Shown here: in pieces, positions 16,303 to 23,130 of the stretch
How the letters are laid out: each line of letters starts with the position of its first letter
How positions within the stretch are numbered: the first letter of the stretch is position 1
Origin: a virus
Direction: 5' to 3' (one strand)
DNA length: 23,130 nucleotides
IMG/VR virus record: IMGVR_UViG_3300035698_001003
Span: 1 to 23,130 of that record
Translations under genes and position numbers: made by a program
Notes under the pieces: generated by a model
The model's database searches: none
What the model was told of the DNA's origin: nothing
What the model saw: the letters and a program-made list of their open reading frames with translations, nothing else

Positions 16303-17316
16303 TTATACTATTCTTGTTTCTGCATTAGTTAATATTTCTTCGTCTATTTGTCTCAAAGGTATTCCATCAAAAAACATTACATCTTTTCTTTCCATGTAAT
16401 CACTCATTGTCAAGTTTACGTTTAATTTATTTCTCATCATTATTTTTAAATATGTCATAACTGTTCTATTCATATACATTACACAGTTACAATTATTTGT
16501 GCTTTTAATCTTCGAAATTGCTACTGTTATAAAATTCATCAATTCAGCTGAAACATCAGATGAACTTCCTGCTGTTTTTAAATCAGAAACATCAATATTA
16601 CAAACTCGAGCTATATATCTCCAATCTTTAACACAAAATCCTAAATCCCATTTATAATGAGAAGAATATGCCATATATGGATTACCTAAATCATCATACA
16701 CTTTCAATTTTCCTAAATCTTCTGTCATTAATCCAACATTAGAACCTTTTGGATATATACAGGATACAGTTTCAGGAGACCAACCAACTATATAAATTGA
16801 AGCATTGTCTGAATTTTCTCCGCCAGCATCTACTACTTGATATCCAATATTTGTGATATCAGATGAAATAGAATCTAATCTTGCTGCTAAACCTGTGAAT
16901 TTTTCTGGGTTAACTGTTACATCTCCATGAAATAATGTGTCAGCCATTTCTTGATTCATAGCTTCGATAAACGCTTTATCTTCGCTAAACCTAAAAGCCT
17001 CACTATTTCCATTCAATGTTGCCTCTGAAACATCTATTTCCGAGAAAACTTCCAACATACCACAGGTTTCAGTAATCTTTTGTTTTGTAGATTTAGATTG
17101 TGAAACACCATAGTTTACTTTTCTCCAAGATACTGCTGGAAGTCCAGTTCGTACAGTTGTTTGATGACCTGTTGGTAAATTACCTTCGATATATACGATA
17201 TCATCTATTATTTCATTTACTTGATTCATGTGTTCAACTACTTTAGCAATCATACCGTTTGGGTCTGTTGCTTTTGCAATGTCTAGTAAATTATACTTTG
17301 TTCCGATTGTAGCCAT
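16303..17316 (-). CDS. Major capsid protein (BPP-1-like podovirus family, 337 aa)
   Basis: Forms the icosahedral shell. Recognisable parts are the N-terminus (YNLLDIAKATDPNGMIAKVV), VYIEGNLPTGHQTTVRTGLP, the helix DKAFIEAMNQEMADTLFHGD, the SIYIVGWSPETVSCIYPKGS segment (about residues 173-192), and the C-terminal VMFFDGIPLRQIDEEILTNA. This pattern belongs to the HK97-fold capsid proteins of BPP-1-type podoviruses, which are usually of about this length. No N-terminal delta domain or protease gene is present, consistent with a separate scaffold encoded just upstream. GGAG lies about 8 nt before the ATG. Confidence 0.88.
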   Translation of the reverse strand: MATIGTKYNLLDIAKATDPNGMIAKVVEHMNQVNEIIDDIVYIEGNLPTGHQTTVRTGLPAVSWRKVNYGVSQSKSTKQKITETCGMLEVFSEIDVSEATLNGNSEAFRFSEDKAFIEAMNQEMADTLFHGDVTVNPEKFTGLAARLDSISSDITNIGYQVVDAGGENSDNASIYIVGWSPETVSCIYPKGSNVGLMTEDLGKLKVYDDLGNPYMAYSSHYKWDLGFCVKDWRYIARVCNIDVSDLKTAGSSSDVSAELMNFITVAISKIKSTNNCNCVMYMNRTVMTYLKIMMRNKLNVNLTMSDYMERKDVMFFDGIPLRQIDEEILTNAETRIV

Positions 17317-17334
17317 TTTATATACTCCTTTTTT

Positions 17335-18030
17335 TTAAACTTCCATATCACTATTTTTATATAGTCTAGGATTTGTCTTATTTATTGCTTTACCTTCTAC
17401 AAATCTATCTTCTGAAATTGTTTTACCTACTGTATGAAAGAACTCAACGACTTCCGGATGGTTGCCTATTCCAGTTTTTCCCATAATCTCAACAAGATTA
17501 CCTTGTGTTTCTTTTGAGACTAAAGTTAATGCTTTTGCAACAAAACTCATTTCTGTTTTATAGTCTAATCCTTTATCCCTAAACATAGCTTTTGTTTGTT
17601 CTTGCAATTCGCTATTGAGCTGTTTTACTTCTTGTTGATATTTTTCATTTCTCTGAACTTCCATTTTAGTTTGAAGGTTGATTAGTTTCTGGGCATCTTC
17701 TTGGCTTAAACCTAATTCTTTCGCAATAGGTTTAAACTCATTAATAGCATCTTCATCTACAGTAATACCTTCCGGTATAACAAAATCAGAATATTCAATC
17801 TCTGTTTTAGCATCATCCTTATTCTCTTCTTTATCGTCCACCTTATCCGTATTTTCTGTATCTACTAAATCAATCAATGGATTCCCTGAATCAACATCTT
17901 CTGTCTTAACAACTACATCTTCGGTTTTGGTTTCTTTATTAATTACTGCTGTTTTATCATCACTGCTAACAATCTTTTCAGTGTTATCAGCTTCTATTTT
18001 AACATCAGTATCATTAATTTCGTCTACCAT
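17335..18030 (-). CDS. Capsid scaffolding protein (231 aa)
   Basis: Lies immediately upstream of the major capsid gene (18 bp apart). The first about 95 residues are extremely acidic and disordered (DEINDTDVKIEADNTEKI, NTDKVDDKEENKDDAKTE). A folded part follows with YSDFVIPEGITVDEDAINEF, then KPIAKELGLSQEDAQKLINL, a coiled coil of Gln/Glu/Lys (about 120-150), and IGNHPEVVEFFHTVGKTISE near 190-210, a motif common in podoviral scaffold-like proteins. Scaffolds act inside the procapsid and leave before packaging. AAGGAG precedes the ATG. The assignment relies on composition, motif and place; sequence identity to characterised scaffolds cannot be judged here. Confidence 0.8.
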   Translation of the reverse strand: MVDEINDTDVKIEADNTEKIVSSDDKTAVINKETKTEDVVVKTEDVDSGNPLIDLVDTENTDKVDDKEENKDDAKTEIEYSDFVIPEGITVDEDAINEFKPIAKELGLSQEDAQKLINLQTKMEVQRNEKYQQEVKQLNSELQEQTKAMFRDKGLDYKTEMSFVAKALTLVSKETQGNLVEIMGKTGIGNHPEVVEFFHTVGKTISEDRFVEGKAINKTNPRLYKNSDMEV

Positions 18031-18040
18031 AATTATCTCC

Positions 18041-18367
18041 TTATATTTTTTTTATTTTATCTTTACTATTCTTAATACTTGCCTCTTCTGACGCCATTCT
18101 TTCCAGGAATATAGGATCACATTCTAATATCTTATCTCTAATTGCTAATCCAACAAATCTCATACCTTCCAATAAATGTATCGCCTCTATCTCCTTTGCT
18201 GTCCATACTGTATATAATTTACATTCATTATTTAATAAACTCCAAATAAATCGCCTAAATTCAGGCTGTTTTAATAATTTCTTAAAATCTTTCTTTTTAT
18301 TATCATTAATTAATTTTAGATCCTTTATCTGTTCTTCTGTTTTTTTATTAACATCATTATTAATCAT
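18041..18367 (-). CDS. Bbp19-like head-module protein (108 aa)
   Basis: Small helical protein with the conserved pattern of the Bbp19-like family from BPP-1-type podoviruses: DFKKLLKQPEFRRFIWSLLN (about residues 27-46), then LLEGMRFVGLAIRDKILECD and an acidic/basic tail. The family lies between portal and scaffold or capsid genes, exactly as here. Its molecular job is not established to my knowledge; a head-assembly role is inferred. AGGGGAATAGAATG at the end of the portal gene supplies the ribosome site, with the start 1 bp after the portal TAG. Confidence 0.72.
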   Translation of the reverse strand: MINNDVNKKTEEQIKDLKLINDNKKKDFKKLLKQPEFRRFIWSLLNNECKLYTVWTAKEIEAIHLLEGMRFVGLAIRDKILECDPIFLERMASEEASIKNSKDKIKKI

Positions 18368-18368
18368 T

Positions 18369-20018
18369 CTATTCCCCTGTCAAAGCTGTTAGTGCTGTAT
18401 TAGGTCTAATCTCTGTTTCTGATAATACTTTTGCACCCTGAACTATGTCAGCTGCTTGTTTTTGTTGTTGTGCTTGTTGTGTTTGCAATGCTTTTTGTTC
18501 TCTTCTTGCTGCAACTGCTTCCCTGCTTCTGGTTATTTTAGGAGATATACCTATCTTTTGAACATAATCTCTATATGCTTCATCTGAATTATAATTGTCT
18601 GTAATATCGGGAAATACTGCTACTAAATTACCCATAAATGACGAGACTTGCTCTATTGAGTTTGTTCCAATCCTCTTTTGAGCTTGAGCAATCGTTGAAA
18701 TATAATCGATCTTTAATAAATTGCCTCTTAATTCTTCCGGTGGTTCGCTTATTAATTCAGCTTCTAATATTATTTTTATTGTTTCTGTTAATAAAGGACT
18801 TAATAAATTATTATTAATATTCTCGAGTACAGGAGATAATGCTAACAACTTCTCATTGTTTCTAATCGATACCTCTGTTGCCGTCATTCTAGGATCGCCT
18901 GTTTGACTAAACATTAAAATTAGATCATTAAAAAATGCTCTCTGTATTCTTTGAGCCACAACATTTGCACTATAATCTAATTTCTGCATATCAACTTGAA
19001 CTACATCAATAGGCTTAACACCTACTGCACCACTAACTGGGTCGATTATTGTAACTCCATTAGGTCTCAAATCCCAAGCCGCTACATCTGAGGATATCTG
19101 ATAAGCTGGCTGTGCTATCCTTGCTAAGTTTATTAGCCCATTTTTTTCCATTGTCTGCAATTCTCTAACATCTGATAAAGTATCCCAACCTGGAGAATTT
19201 TTGCCATAAGTATCCGAAGTCTTTTCAACTTCCCATCTAGGACAAACTACGGGGAATGTTTCATATCCACTTTCAGATAAAAACTGATTCTCTTTATTGC
19301 CTTTCTCCCAATAATACGAAGCAACAGGCATATTTAAACTATCTTTTTTGCTATCATCTATATATTTACGAGGACAAATTAAATGGCATATTTCAATAAA
19401 AGAATCCATCTGTTTAGTATTATACATTGACTTCGTGCTTGTGCTGACATTCTCTATCCCAAACTCATCAACTATCTGTGATACTGTCATACTAAAATCT
19501 CGTCCATAAGTATTAACTCGTCCTTTGTTATCATTTCCTAGATAAAACTCTCCGATCGAGAATTTTCTAAGTCTTATAACATCCTCAAAATCTTTTTCTA
19601 TCAATGCACAACTAACCGCAAAAACTGCTATATCTCGATACATAGTTTTCAAAGATTGATAAATATTAGATTGAGCAAATATACTTTTAATCTTATTTTC
19701 TAGTTCTTCTAGCCAAATCTTAACTGTGTGATTTTCATATATCTCTTTATCTTCTGTCTCTGTTTTAAACCAATTATTAGTAGGGTTAGTCATATAAGAA
19801 TACATCATAGTTGAAAAGTCTCTTGCGGCTAACCTAGGGATACTATTTATATTATCTTTATTCTCTACCTCAGCACCATTATTATTAGTGTCTCCCTTAA
19901 AATTACCACTACTAGGAGAAATCCAATTTCTTAATTCTTTCCAAGTTTCAAGATACTGACTAGTAGCATTATTAATATCATTTAATCTTTTTTCAGCCCA
20001 TTCTCTAGTTTGTTTCAT
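18369..20018 (-). CDS. Portal / head-tail connector protein (T7 gp8-like, 549 aa)
   Basis: Dodecameric ring at the capsid vertex through which DNA is packaged and ejected. The N-terminus has the family opening: a helix (REWAEKRLNDINNATSQYLE, then WKELRNWISPSSGNF), followed by AARDFSTMMYSYMTNPTNNW, corresponding to the 'LASGL..GLTSP..PWF' motif of bacteriophage head-to-tail connectors. Later features include FSIGEFYLGNDNKGRVN, RWEVEKTSDTYGKNSPGWDT, and a DPRMTATEV segment (about residues 377-385), all typical. The C-terminus is Gln/Ala-rich (KALQTQQAQQQKQAADIV), a probable flexible or coiled tail. The length matches T7 gp8 (536 aa). The Shine-Dalgarno sequence is weak (AGGT), with the start 1 bp after the upstream TAA, suggesting coupled translation. 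Confidence 0.9.
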   Translation of the reverse strand: MKQTREWAEKRLNDINNATSQYLETWKELRNWISPSSGNFKGDTNNNGAEVENKDNINSIPRLAARDFSTMMYSYMTNPTNNWFKTETEDKEIYENHTVKIWLEELENKIKSIFAQSNIYQSLKTMYRDIAVFAVSCALIEKDFEDVIRLRKFSIGEFYLGNDNKGRVNTYGRDFSMTVSQIVDEFGIENVSTSTKSMYNTKQMDSFIEICHLICPRKYIDDSKKDSLNMPVASYYWEKGNKENQFLSESGYETFPVVCPRWEVEKTSDTYGKNSPGWDTLSDVRELQTMEKNGLINLARIAQPAYQISSDVAAWDLRPNGVTIIDPVSGAVGVKPIDVVQVDMQKLDYSANVVAQRIQRAFFNDLILMFSQTGDPRMTATEVSIRNNEKLLALSPVLENINNNLLSPLLTETIKIILEAELISEPPEELRGNLLKIDYISTIAQAQKRIGTNSIEQVSSFMGNLVAVFPDITDNYNSDEAYRDYVQKIGISPKITRSREAVAARREQKALQTQQAQQQKQAADIVQGAKVLSETEIRPNTALTALTGE

Positions 20019-20019
20019 A

Positions 20020-20511
20020 TTATTGACCTAACTTTGTTTTCCCACCAAGATTAGTGGTTAATAAATTCGTAGCCTCAGTATTTTTAGAATTACTAGACTT
20101 GATAGTAGATAAAAACCCTTTCTGTTGTGTTAATAATTTCTTTCGTCTCTTAGCTGCCTCAACTGACAAAGAATAACCCTCTCGTGTTGTTCCTAATTCA
20201 GGTAATATTTCATTTTCGCTAAGTCTACCAGTTCCACCATTCGCACCAGTTCCATTAGTCTCATCTCCATCTAACCCTAAACTCCAATTACTAGGATCTA
20301 GTGCTTTTCCGGTATCATGTAACCCTTTCTCTATTGCATCTCCTGTATCATGCAACCCTTTTTCTATTGTATCTCCAAAATTTATTGCAATGTCATTCAC
20401 ATCTCTACCTTTTTTTTTCACATACTCTAAAGGATCTTTTACAAAGTTTTTTGTAGTCTCTATTGCCCCTTGAACTACATCAACTGGATTCCAACTTCCA
20501 CCACTACCCAT
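20020..20511 (-). CDS. Small repeat-containing protein between terminase and portal (163 aa)
   Basis: Not recognised beyond its place. The start at 20511 (MGSGGSWNPVDVVQGAIE) is preferred over an in-frame ATG at 20544, because AAAGGAGAATAAAAATG precedes it and the upstream version would overlap the GNAT-like gene. Visible parts: an amphipathic N-terminal half, an 11-residue tandem repeat (GDTIEKGLHDT then GDAIEKGLHDT, about residues 46-67), a Gly/Asn-rich linker (ETNGTGANGGTGR), and a basic helix AAKRRKKLLTQQKGFLS with a Gly/Thr-rich tail. Small proteins ending in a KGF/RGF-LSTI...LGG motif often lie beside portal genes in podoviruses. Function unknown; a minor head protein is plausible. Confidence 0.7.
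   Translation of the reverse strand: MGSGGSWNPVDVVQGAIETTKNFVKDPLEYVKKKGRDVNDIAINFGDTIEKGLHDTGDAIEKGLHDTGKALDPSNWSLGLDGDETNGTGANGGTGRLSENEILPELGTTREGYSLSVEAAKRRKKLLTQQKGFLSTIKSSNSKNTEATNLLTTNLGGKTKLGQ
20312..20377. repeat. 33 bp tandem repeat, two copies, inside a gene
   Basis: Two adjacent copies (20312-20344 and 20345-20377) differ at only a few positions and keep the reading frame, producing two 11-residue units of the form GD(T/A)IEKGLHDT. The high DNA identity points to a recent duplication or slippage. Confidence 0.85.
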
Positions 20512-20513
20512 TT

Positions 20514-21017
20514 TTATTCTCCTTTTTCTATTGTTGAAAAACAATAATCAGTATCTATGCCATTAATTGGCAACATCTTTGGAAATATCCCTATCTCTTT
20601 AAACTTTAATCTTTTACTTAATAATTTCACTAGTCTGTTATTATTCGCAAAACAAATATCAATTCTATTTACTAAATCATATTTTTTAAAGTAATATTCT
20701 AATGCTAACTTAGAGCATGGAACTGAATATTTAGGACTTCTATAATCCTCTCTGTTGTATCCTGTGAAGTTTAAAGATTTATAGCCGGCTATTACATAAC
20801 TCGAGCAAACAATCTTATTATCCTCATCTCTTGCAACACAAACATCTATTATATTATTTTCATAAAACTTTTTAAAATCTTCTTTTGTCTGTACCAAGTC
20901 TATATCTGACAACCAATCGCCTATAAAATCAAAAGTATCAACAAAATCAGAACATCTACCGCCAACTACTTTCAACTTTTCGACTGTTCCTATTGTTTGT
21001 TCTTCCGAATATATCAT
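20514..21017 (-). CDS. GNAT-like acetyltransferase-fold phage protein (167 aa)
   Basis: Lies between the large terminase and portal region. Visible GNAT-like features: an N-terminal region with helix YENNIIDVCVARDEDNKIVC leading into strands that resemble beta2-beta4 of the fold, and near the C-terminus DICFANNNRLVKLLSKRLKF followed by KEIGIFPK, which matches the usual 'N..S..LL.KLGFKEIG' end of GNAT domains. The central acetyl-CoA loop (R/Q-x-x-G-x-G/A) is not clear, so catalysis is doubtful. GNAT-like proteins of unknown role occur at this position in several podoviruses. The start overlaps the end of the terminase gene by 62 bp in another frame; AGGA lies about 11 nt upstream. A shorter start cannot be excluded. 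Confidence 0.65.
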   Translation of the reverse strand: MIYSEEQTIGTVEKLKVVGGRCSDFVDTFDFIGDWLSDIDLVQTKEDFKKFYENNIIDVCVARDEDNKIVCSSYVIAGYKSLNFTGYNREDYRSPKYSVPCSKLALEYYFKKYDLVNRIDICFANNNRLVKLLSKRLKFKEIGIFPKMLPINGIDTDYCFSTIEKGE

Positions 21018-22461
21018 AATCTTTTAGTCCTATATGTTTTTGACCTGCAATTAATTCATTTCTATCTTTTTTTCTAACTGGCATAGCGAAAGTTAAAGCT
21101 AATCCATCTCCTATATTAGGGGATGGTATGCCTCTCGATTTCATATCTTTCTTACTTTCTAGTGATATTTTACCAGCATGAACACCTGTTGGAACTATAT
21201 AATATTCTGGACTTATTAACTCGTTGCATAAATCGCTATCATCCGGTATAGCTCCACCATCTCTAAGCCAAGCCTTCATCAATGCCCACATCTCAGTTCT
21301 TTTATTCAAATATTGAATATCTCTAGGTGCTCCTCCAAATTTAACTAAAATCCACCTTCTTCCCAATAACTTTCCAGCCGAATATATCCCTGTTCCATAT
21401 CCAAAATCTACAAAAACTGTATCTGCCTCTAACTCATCCTCATATCGCATAACTATCTGAGCAATAACATAATCATCATCATTTTTTGGAATTACCTGTA
21501 AAACTTTACTTATATTTCCTTTTCTCCAGACTATTGCAGTCTTATCTCCACCATCCCAAGCTGGATCGACACCTATTATCGAAGGTGCATAATCATAACT
21601 TAAAATATTGTAATGCTTTCCCCTTGCATTATCAACATATTCTCTGTTTATAAACTGCATGTCTCCAACAGCAGGGAATTCCCCTCTAACTCTGACTTTT
21701 ACATAATCACTATCAATTCCATAATCATCTATCCAATTTTGCATAGTCTCTTTATTCGTGAATGATACTGTCCTGCTATCAATTTGCTTATGTTTCCATC
21801 TATGCCTAAATTTAAAAAAACATTCTCTAAACATCCCATTGTTTCTAGTAGGATTCCCAAACACTAAAAATAAAATTTCTGTGTTCTTATCTGTCATAGC
21901 TCCTTGTGCAACTTCCCAAATAGCATCTGGAATTGCAGAAGCCTCATCAAATATCAATAACACTCGCTTGCCTTCATTATGCATTCCAGCAAAACTTTCT
22001 GTGTTTCTTTCACTCCAAGCAATCATATCACAACGCCAAGTTTTTTCGTGTCCAGCTTCTTTAGAGTATAATGCTGTTGCAGTAAACTCAAACCAATGAC
22101 CACAAATACAAAGCCTATGCCACTTCGCAAGCTCAGCCCATGTTTTAGTTTTTAACTGTGTCTCCGTATTTGCTGTTATGATTATCTTTGTATCTTCTAG
22201 TGTAGAAAGACCCCATAAAATTAACCAAGCAACTATTGTAGACTTACCAATTCCATGTCCCGACGCTACTGCTATCTGTATCGCTTGATCGATTGTCAAA
22301 AGACCGTCTTCTATTTGCAGTAATAATTCTTCTTGCCAAGACTCTATATTTTTACCAGAAAGATCGCCTTCTCCCCAATTAAAAACATACCTAACAAAAT
22401 TCAAAGGCTTTTTTCTAAAACTTGCAATATCTTGTATTAATTCTAACTCTAATTTATCCAT
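20956..22461 (-). CDS. Terminase large subunit (DNA-packaging ATPase/nuclease, 501 aa)
   Basis: Motor that cuts and pumps phage DNA into the procapsid through the portal. The ATPase domain shows Walker A SGHGIGKS (residues 68-75, K74), a TANTETQLKTKTWAELAKWH segment, Walker B VLLIFDEA (D172, E173), and the coupling motif FGNPTRN (201-207). The nuclease domain shows the RNase H-like acidic residues IIGVDPAWDGGD (D299), VFVDFGYGTG (D352) and a downstream Asp cluster AIPDDSD (407-410). The ATP- and metal-binding residues all appear intact, so the protein should be functional. The length is normal. The start is the first ATG after the noncoding gap, with a weak AAGGG-type Shine-Dalgarno (AAAAAAAGGGTTAAATG). 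No small terminase gene precedes it; the upstream neighbour is an IS remnant. Confidence 0.92.
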   Translation of the reverse strand: MDKLELELIQDIASFRKKPLNFVRYVFNWGEGDLSGKNIESWQEELLLQIEDGLLTIDQAIQIAVASGHGIGKSTIVAWLILWGLSTLEDTKIIITANTETQLKTKTWAELAKWHRLCICGHWFEFTATALYSKEAGHEKTWRCDMIAWSERNTESFAGMHNEGKRVLLIFDEASAIPDAIWEVAQGAMTDKNTEILFLVFGNPTRNNGMFRECFFKFRHRWKHKQIDSRTVSFTNKETMQNWIDDYGIDSDYVKVRVRGEFPAVGDMQFINREYVDNARGKHYNILSYDYAPSIIGVDPAWDGGDKTAIVWRKGNISKVLQVIPKNDDDYVIAQIVMRYEDELEADTVFVDFGYGTGIYSAGKLLGRRWILVKFGGAPRDIQYLNKRTEMWALMKAWLRDGGAIPDDSDLCNELISPEYYIVPTGVHAGKISLESKKDMKSRGIPSPNIGDGLALTFAMPVRKKDRNELIAGQKHIGLKDYDIFGRTNNRNSRKVESSWR

Positions 22462-22602
22462 TTAACCCTTTTTTTATAATTTTCATATCTCTCGTTATAA
22501 ATAAACTACTTTAATTTATTCTGAAAAAGTCTTTTTAAAAATACAATAAAAACAAAGCTTCTTTTAATTTTTTATTGTTATTTTATTTTTATTACTTTTA
22601 TT
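22462..22602 (-). promoter_or_regulatory. Noncoding gap upstream of the late block; possible promoter or leader
   Basis: The 141 bp between the IS remnant and the terminase is almost pure A/T with no ORF. If the late block has its own promoter in this window it should lie here. TTTATTTATAAC at about 22500-22490 (minus sense) gives a TATAA-like -10 candidate, but no convincing -35 is seen, and AT-richness makes this weak. The phage may instead use read-through from upstream. Confidence 0.25.
22543..22578 (-). terminator. AT-rich hairpin downstream of the IS remnant
   Basis: Perfect 10 bp arms (22543-22552 and 22569-22578, ACAATAAAAA / TTTTTATTGT) with a 16 nt loop, followed on the minus strand by ATTTTT. 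It lies 25 bp after the transposase stop and could be the old terminator of the IS or part of its terminal structure. A second small palindrome (AAAAAGACTTTTT) follows. Confidence 0.35.
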
Positions 22603-22878
22603 TTATGCTAATACCAATTTATTTGAAATTAATCTCAAATTATGACCTGCTCCACTTAAAATTGCATTATTTTGGTCTCCAATTATTCCTTTTAAATAAT
22701 TTTTTCCTAAATGACATTTTCGTTTTTGATGGCTTATCATTCCTTCAATCATACTGCGTCTATTAATTTTTTGACGAATCCAATTTGTTACTCCGCGTTT
22801 TTGACCACTTTGATATACTTGTACATTTTTTATTTTATGTCCTTTATAATAATCACAATAAGTAAATTTGATTATTTC
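22603..22878 (-). pseudogene. IS5-like transposase, C-terminal remnant
   Basis: The minus-strand frame from 22878 to a TAA at 22605-22603 encodes about 91 residues, including KRGVTNWIRQKINRRSMIEG, then ISHQKRKCHLGKNYLKG and GDQNNAILSGAGHNLRLISN. This is the typical C-terminus of IS5-type DDE transposases, containing the last catalytic Glu (in SMIEG). The upstream part (FTYCDYYKGHKIKNVQVY) corresponds to the region that usually reads 'Y.D.GYRGH' and appears eroded. An in-frame TAA at 22881-22879 cuts off the rest, and the first two catalytic Asp residues are missing, so the element cannot transpose. It lies upstream of the terminase and may mark the place where phage DNA was lost or rearranged. 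The exact IS group cannot be named by eye. Confidence 0.75.
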
Positions 22879-23130
22879 TTATGATTTTTTATAATTTATT
22901 TATGTAAATTTAACAGCAGGAAGACAACTACATATTTGTCCTTTGGCTTTCAAAAAGACCAATCCAAAAAGACTGTTGCTTCCTGATTTCTAACTTTTAA
23001 AACATTTATTCAGCATGTTGTGAGTTTTATTCTTATAAAACATCACTTATTTTCCGAGGCTATGTCAGTTAGATATTCTAGGAACCTGCTTATTATTATT
23101 TACATTTTTTATCTCAAAAAATCTTTCAAA
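22879..23130. other. Right-edge stretch with no identified gene
   Basis: No frame longer than about 25 codons looks like protein here. The base mix is slightly less AT-rich than the gap beside the terminase. It contains an imperfect inverted repeat (22917-22928 and 22975-22985, CAGGAAG...CTTCCTG). It may be the eroded 5' part of the IS or host DNA; neither can be shown. Confidence 0.4.

Noticed and set aside
20512-20544. Upstream in-frame start for the 163-aa gene, adding MFFNNRKRRIK
   Set aside because: The internal ATG at 20511 has a much better Shine-Dalgarno (AAAGGAG), and the extension would overlap the end of the GNAT-like gene.
22575-22766. Plus-strand 63-codon frame at the right edge
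   Set aside because: It is antisense to the recognisable IS5-like transposase C-terminus and is very Phe/Leu/Tyr-rich, as expected from AT-rich noncoding frames.
22917-22985. Imperfect inverted repeat as an attachment site or structured RNA
   Set aside because: One arm has a bulge, no T-run or conserved RNA motif follows, and there is no integrase or second copy in the window.
1-23130. CRISPR arrays, tRNA or rRNA genes, toxin-antitoxin or defence genes
   Set aside because: No spaced repeats, tRNA-like cloverleaf or recognised defence/toxin proteins were seen on either strand; the only short direct repeats are inside genes.

Overview
The window holds the late (virion-structure) gene block of a podovirus-type prophage or phage from an AT-rich genome (roughly 30% G+C by eye). 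Every supported gene lies on the minus strand, so the block reads from right (about 22.46 kb) to left. Genes are packed with 0-30 bp gaps, 1 bp stop/start overlaps or one longer overlap, and most have a clear Shine-Dalgarno sequence, as expected for one long polycistronic unit.

Order of transcription: (1) a degraded IS5-like transposase C-terminus and its AT-rich hairpin at the right edge (22.5-22.9 kb); (2) packaging and head: large terminase, a GNAT-like protein, a small repeat-containing protein, head-tail connector/portal, Bbp19-like protein, acidic scaffold, major capsid protein, Bbp16-like cement protein, a small SAP/HeH-like protein and a fibre-like appendage protein; (3) a 49-residue coiled-coil ORF followed by two hairpins at the head/tail junction (13.93-14.13 kb); (4) tail and ejection: gp11-like tail tubular protein, gp12-like nozzle protein, gp14-like, gp15-like and a giant 2214-residue gp16-like internal virion protein; (5) a T7 gp17-type tail fibre, a Cys-rich small protein, an AT-rich terminator-like hairpin, and a secreted-protein gene broken by an in-frame TAG that runs off the left edge.

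The tail/ejection gene order mirrors T7 genes 11-12-14-15-16-17, while the head proteins look like the Bordetella phage BPP-1 (Bbp) families. The gp16-like protein is a 'polyvalent' protein carrying an ADP-ribosyltransferase-like domain and an HExxH zinc-peptidase motif, so it may deliver enzymes into the cell along with the genome.

No small terminase, integrase, replication gene, repressor, endolysin or holin is visible. The IS remnant lies directly upstream of the terminase, where a small terminase would normally be. The host cannot be fixed from this window. Low G+C and the IS5-type transposase would suit an AT-rich proteobacterium such as a Rickettsiales/Holosporales-like endosymbiont, but this is a guess. 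I saw no tRNA, rRNA or CRISPR array.
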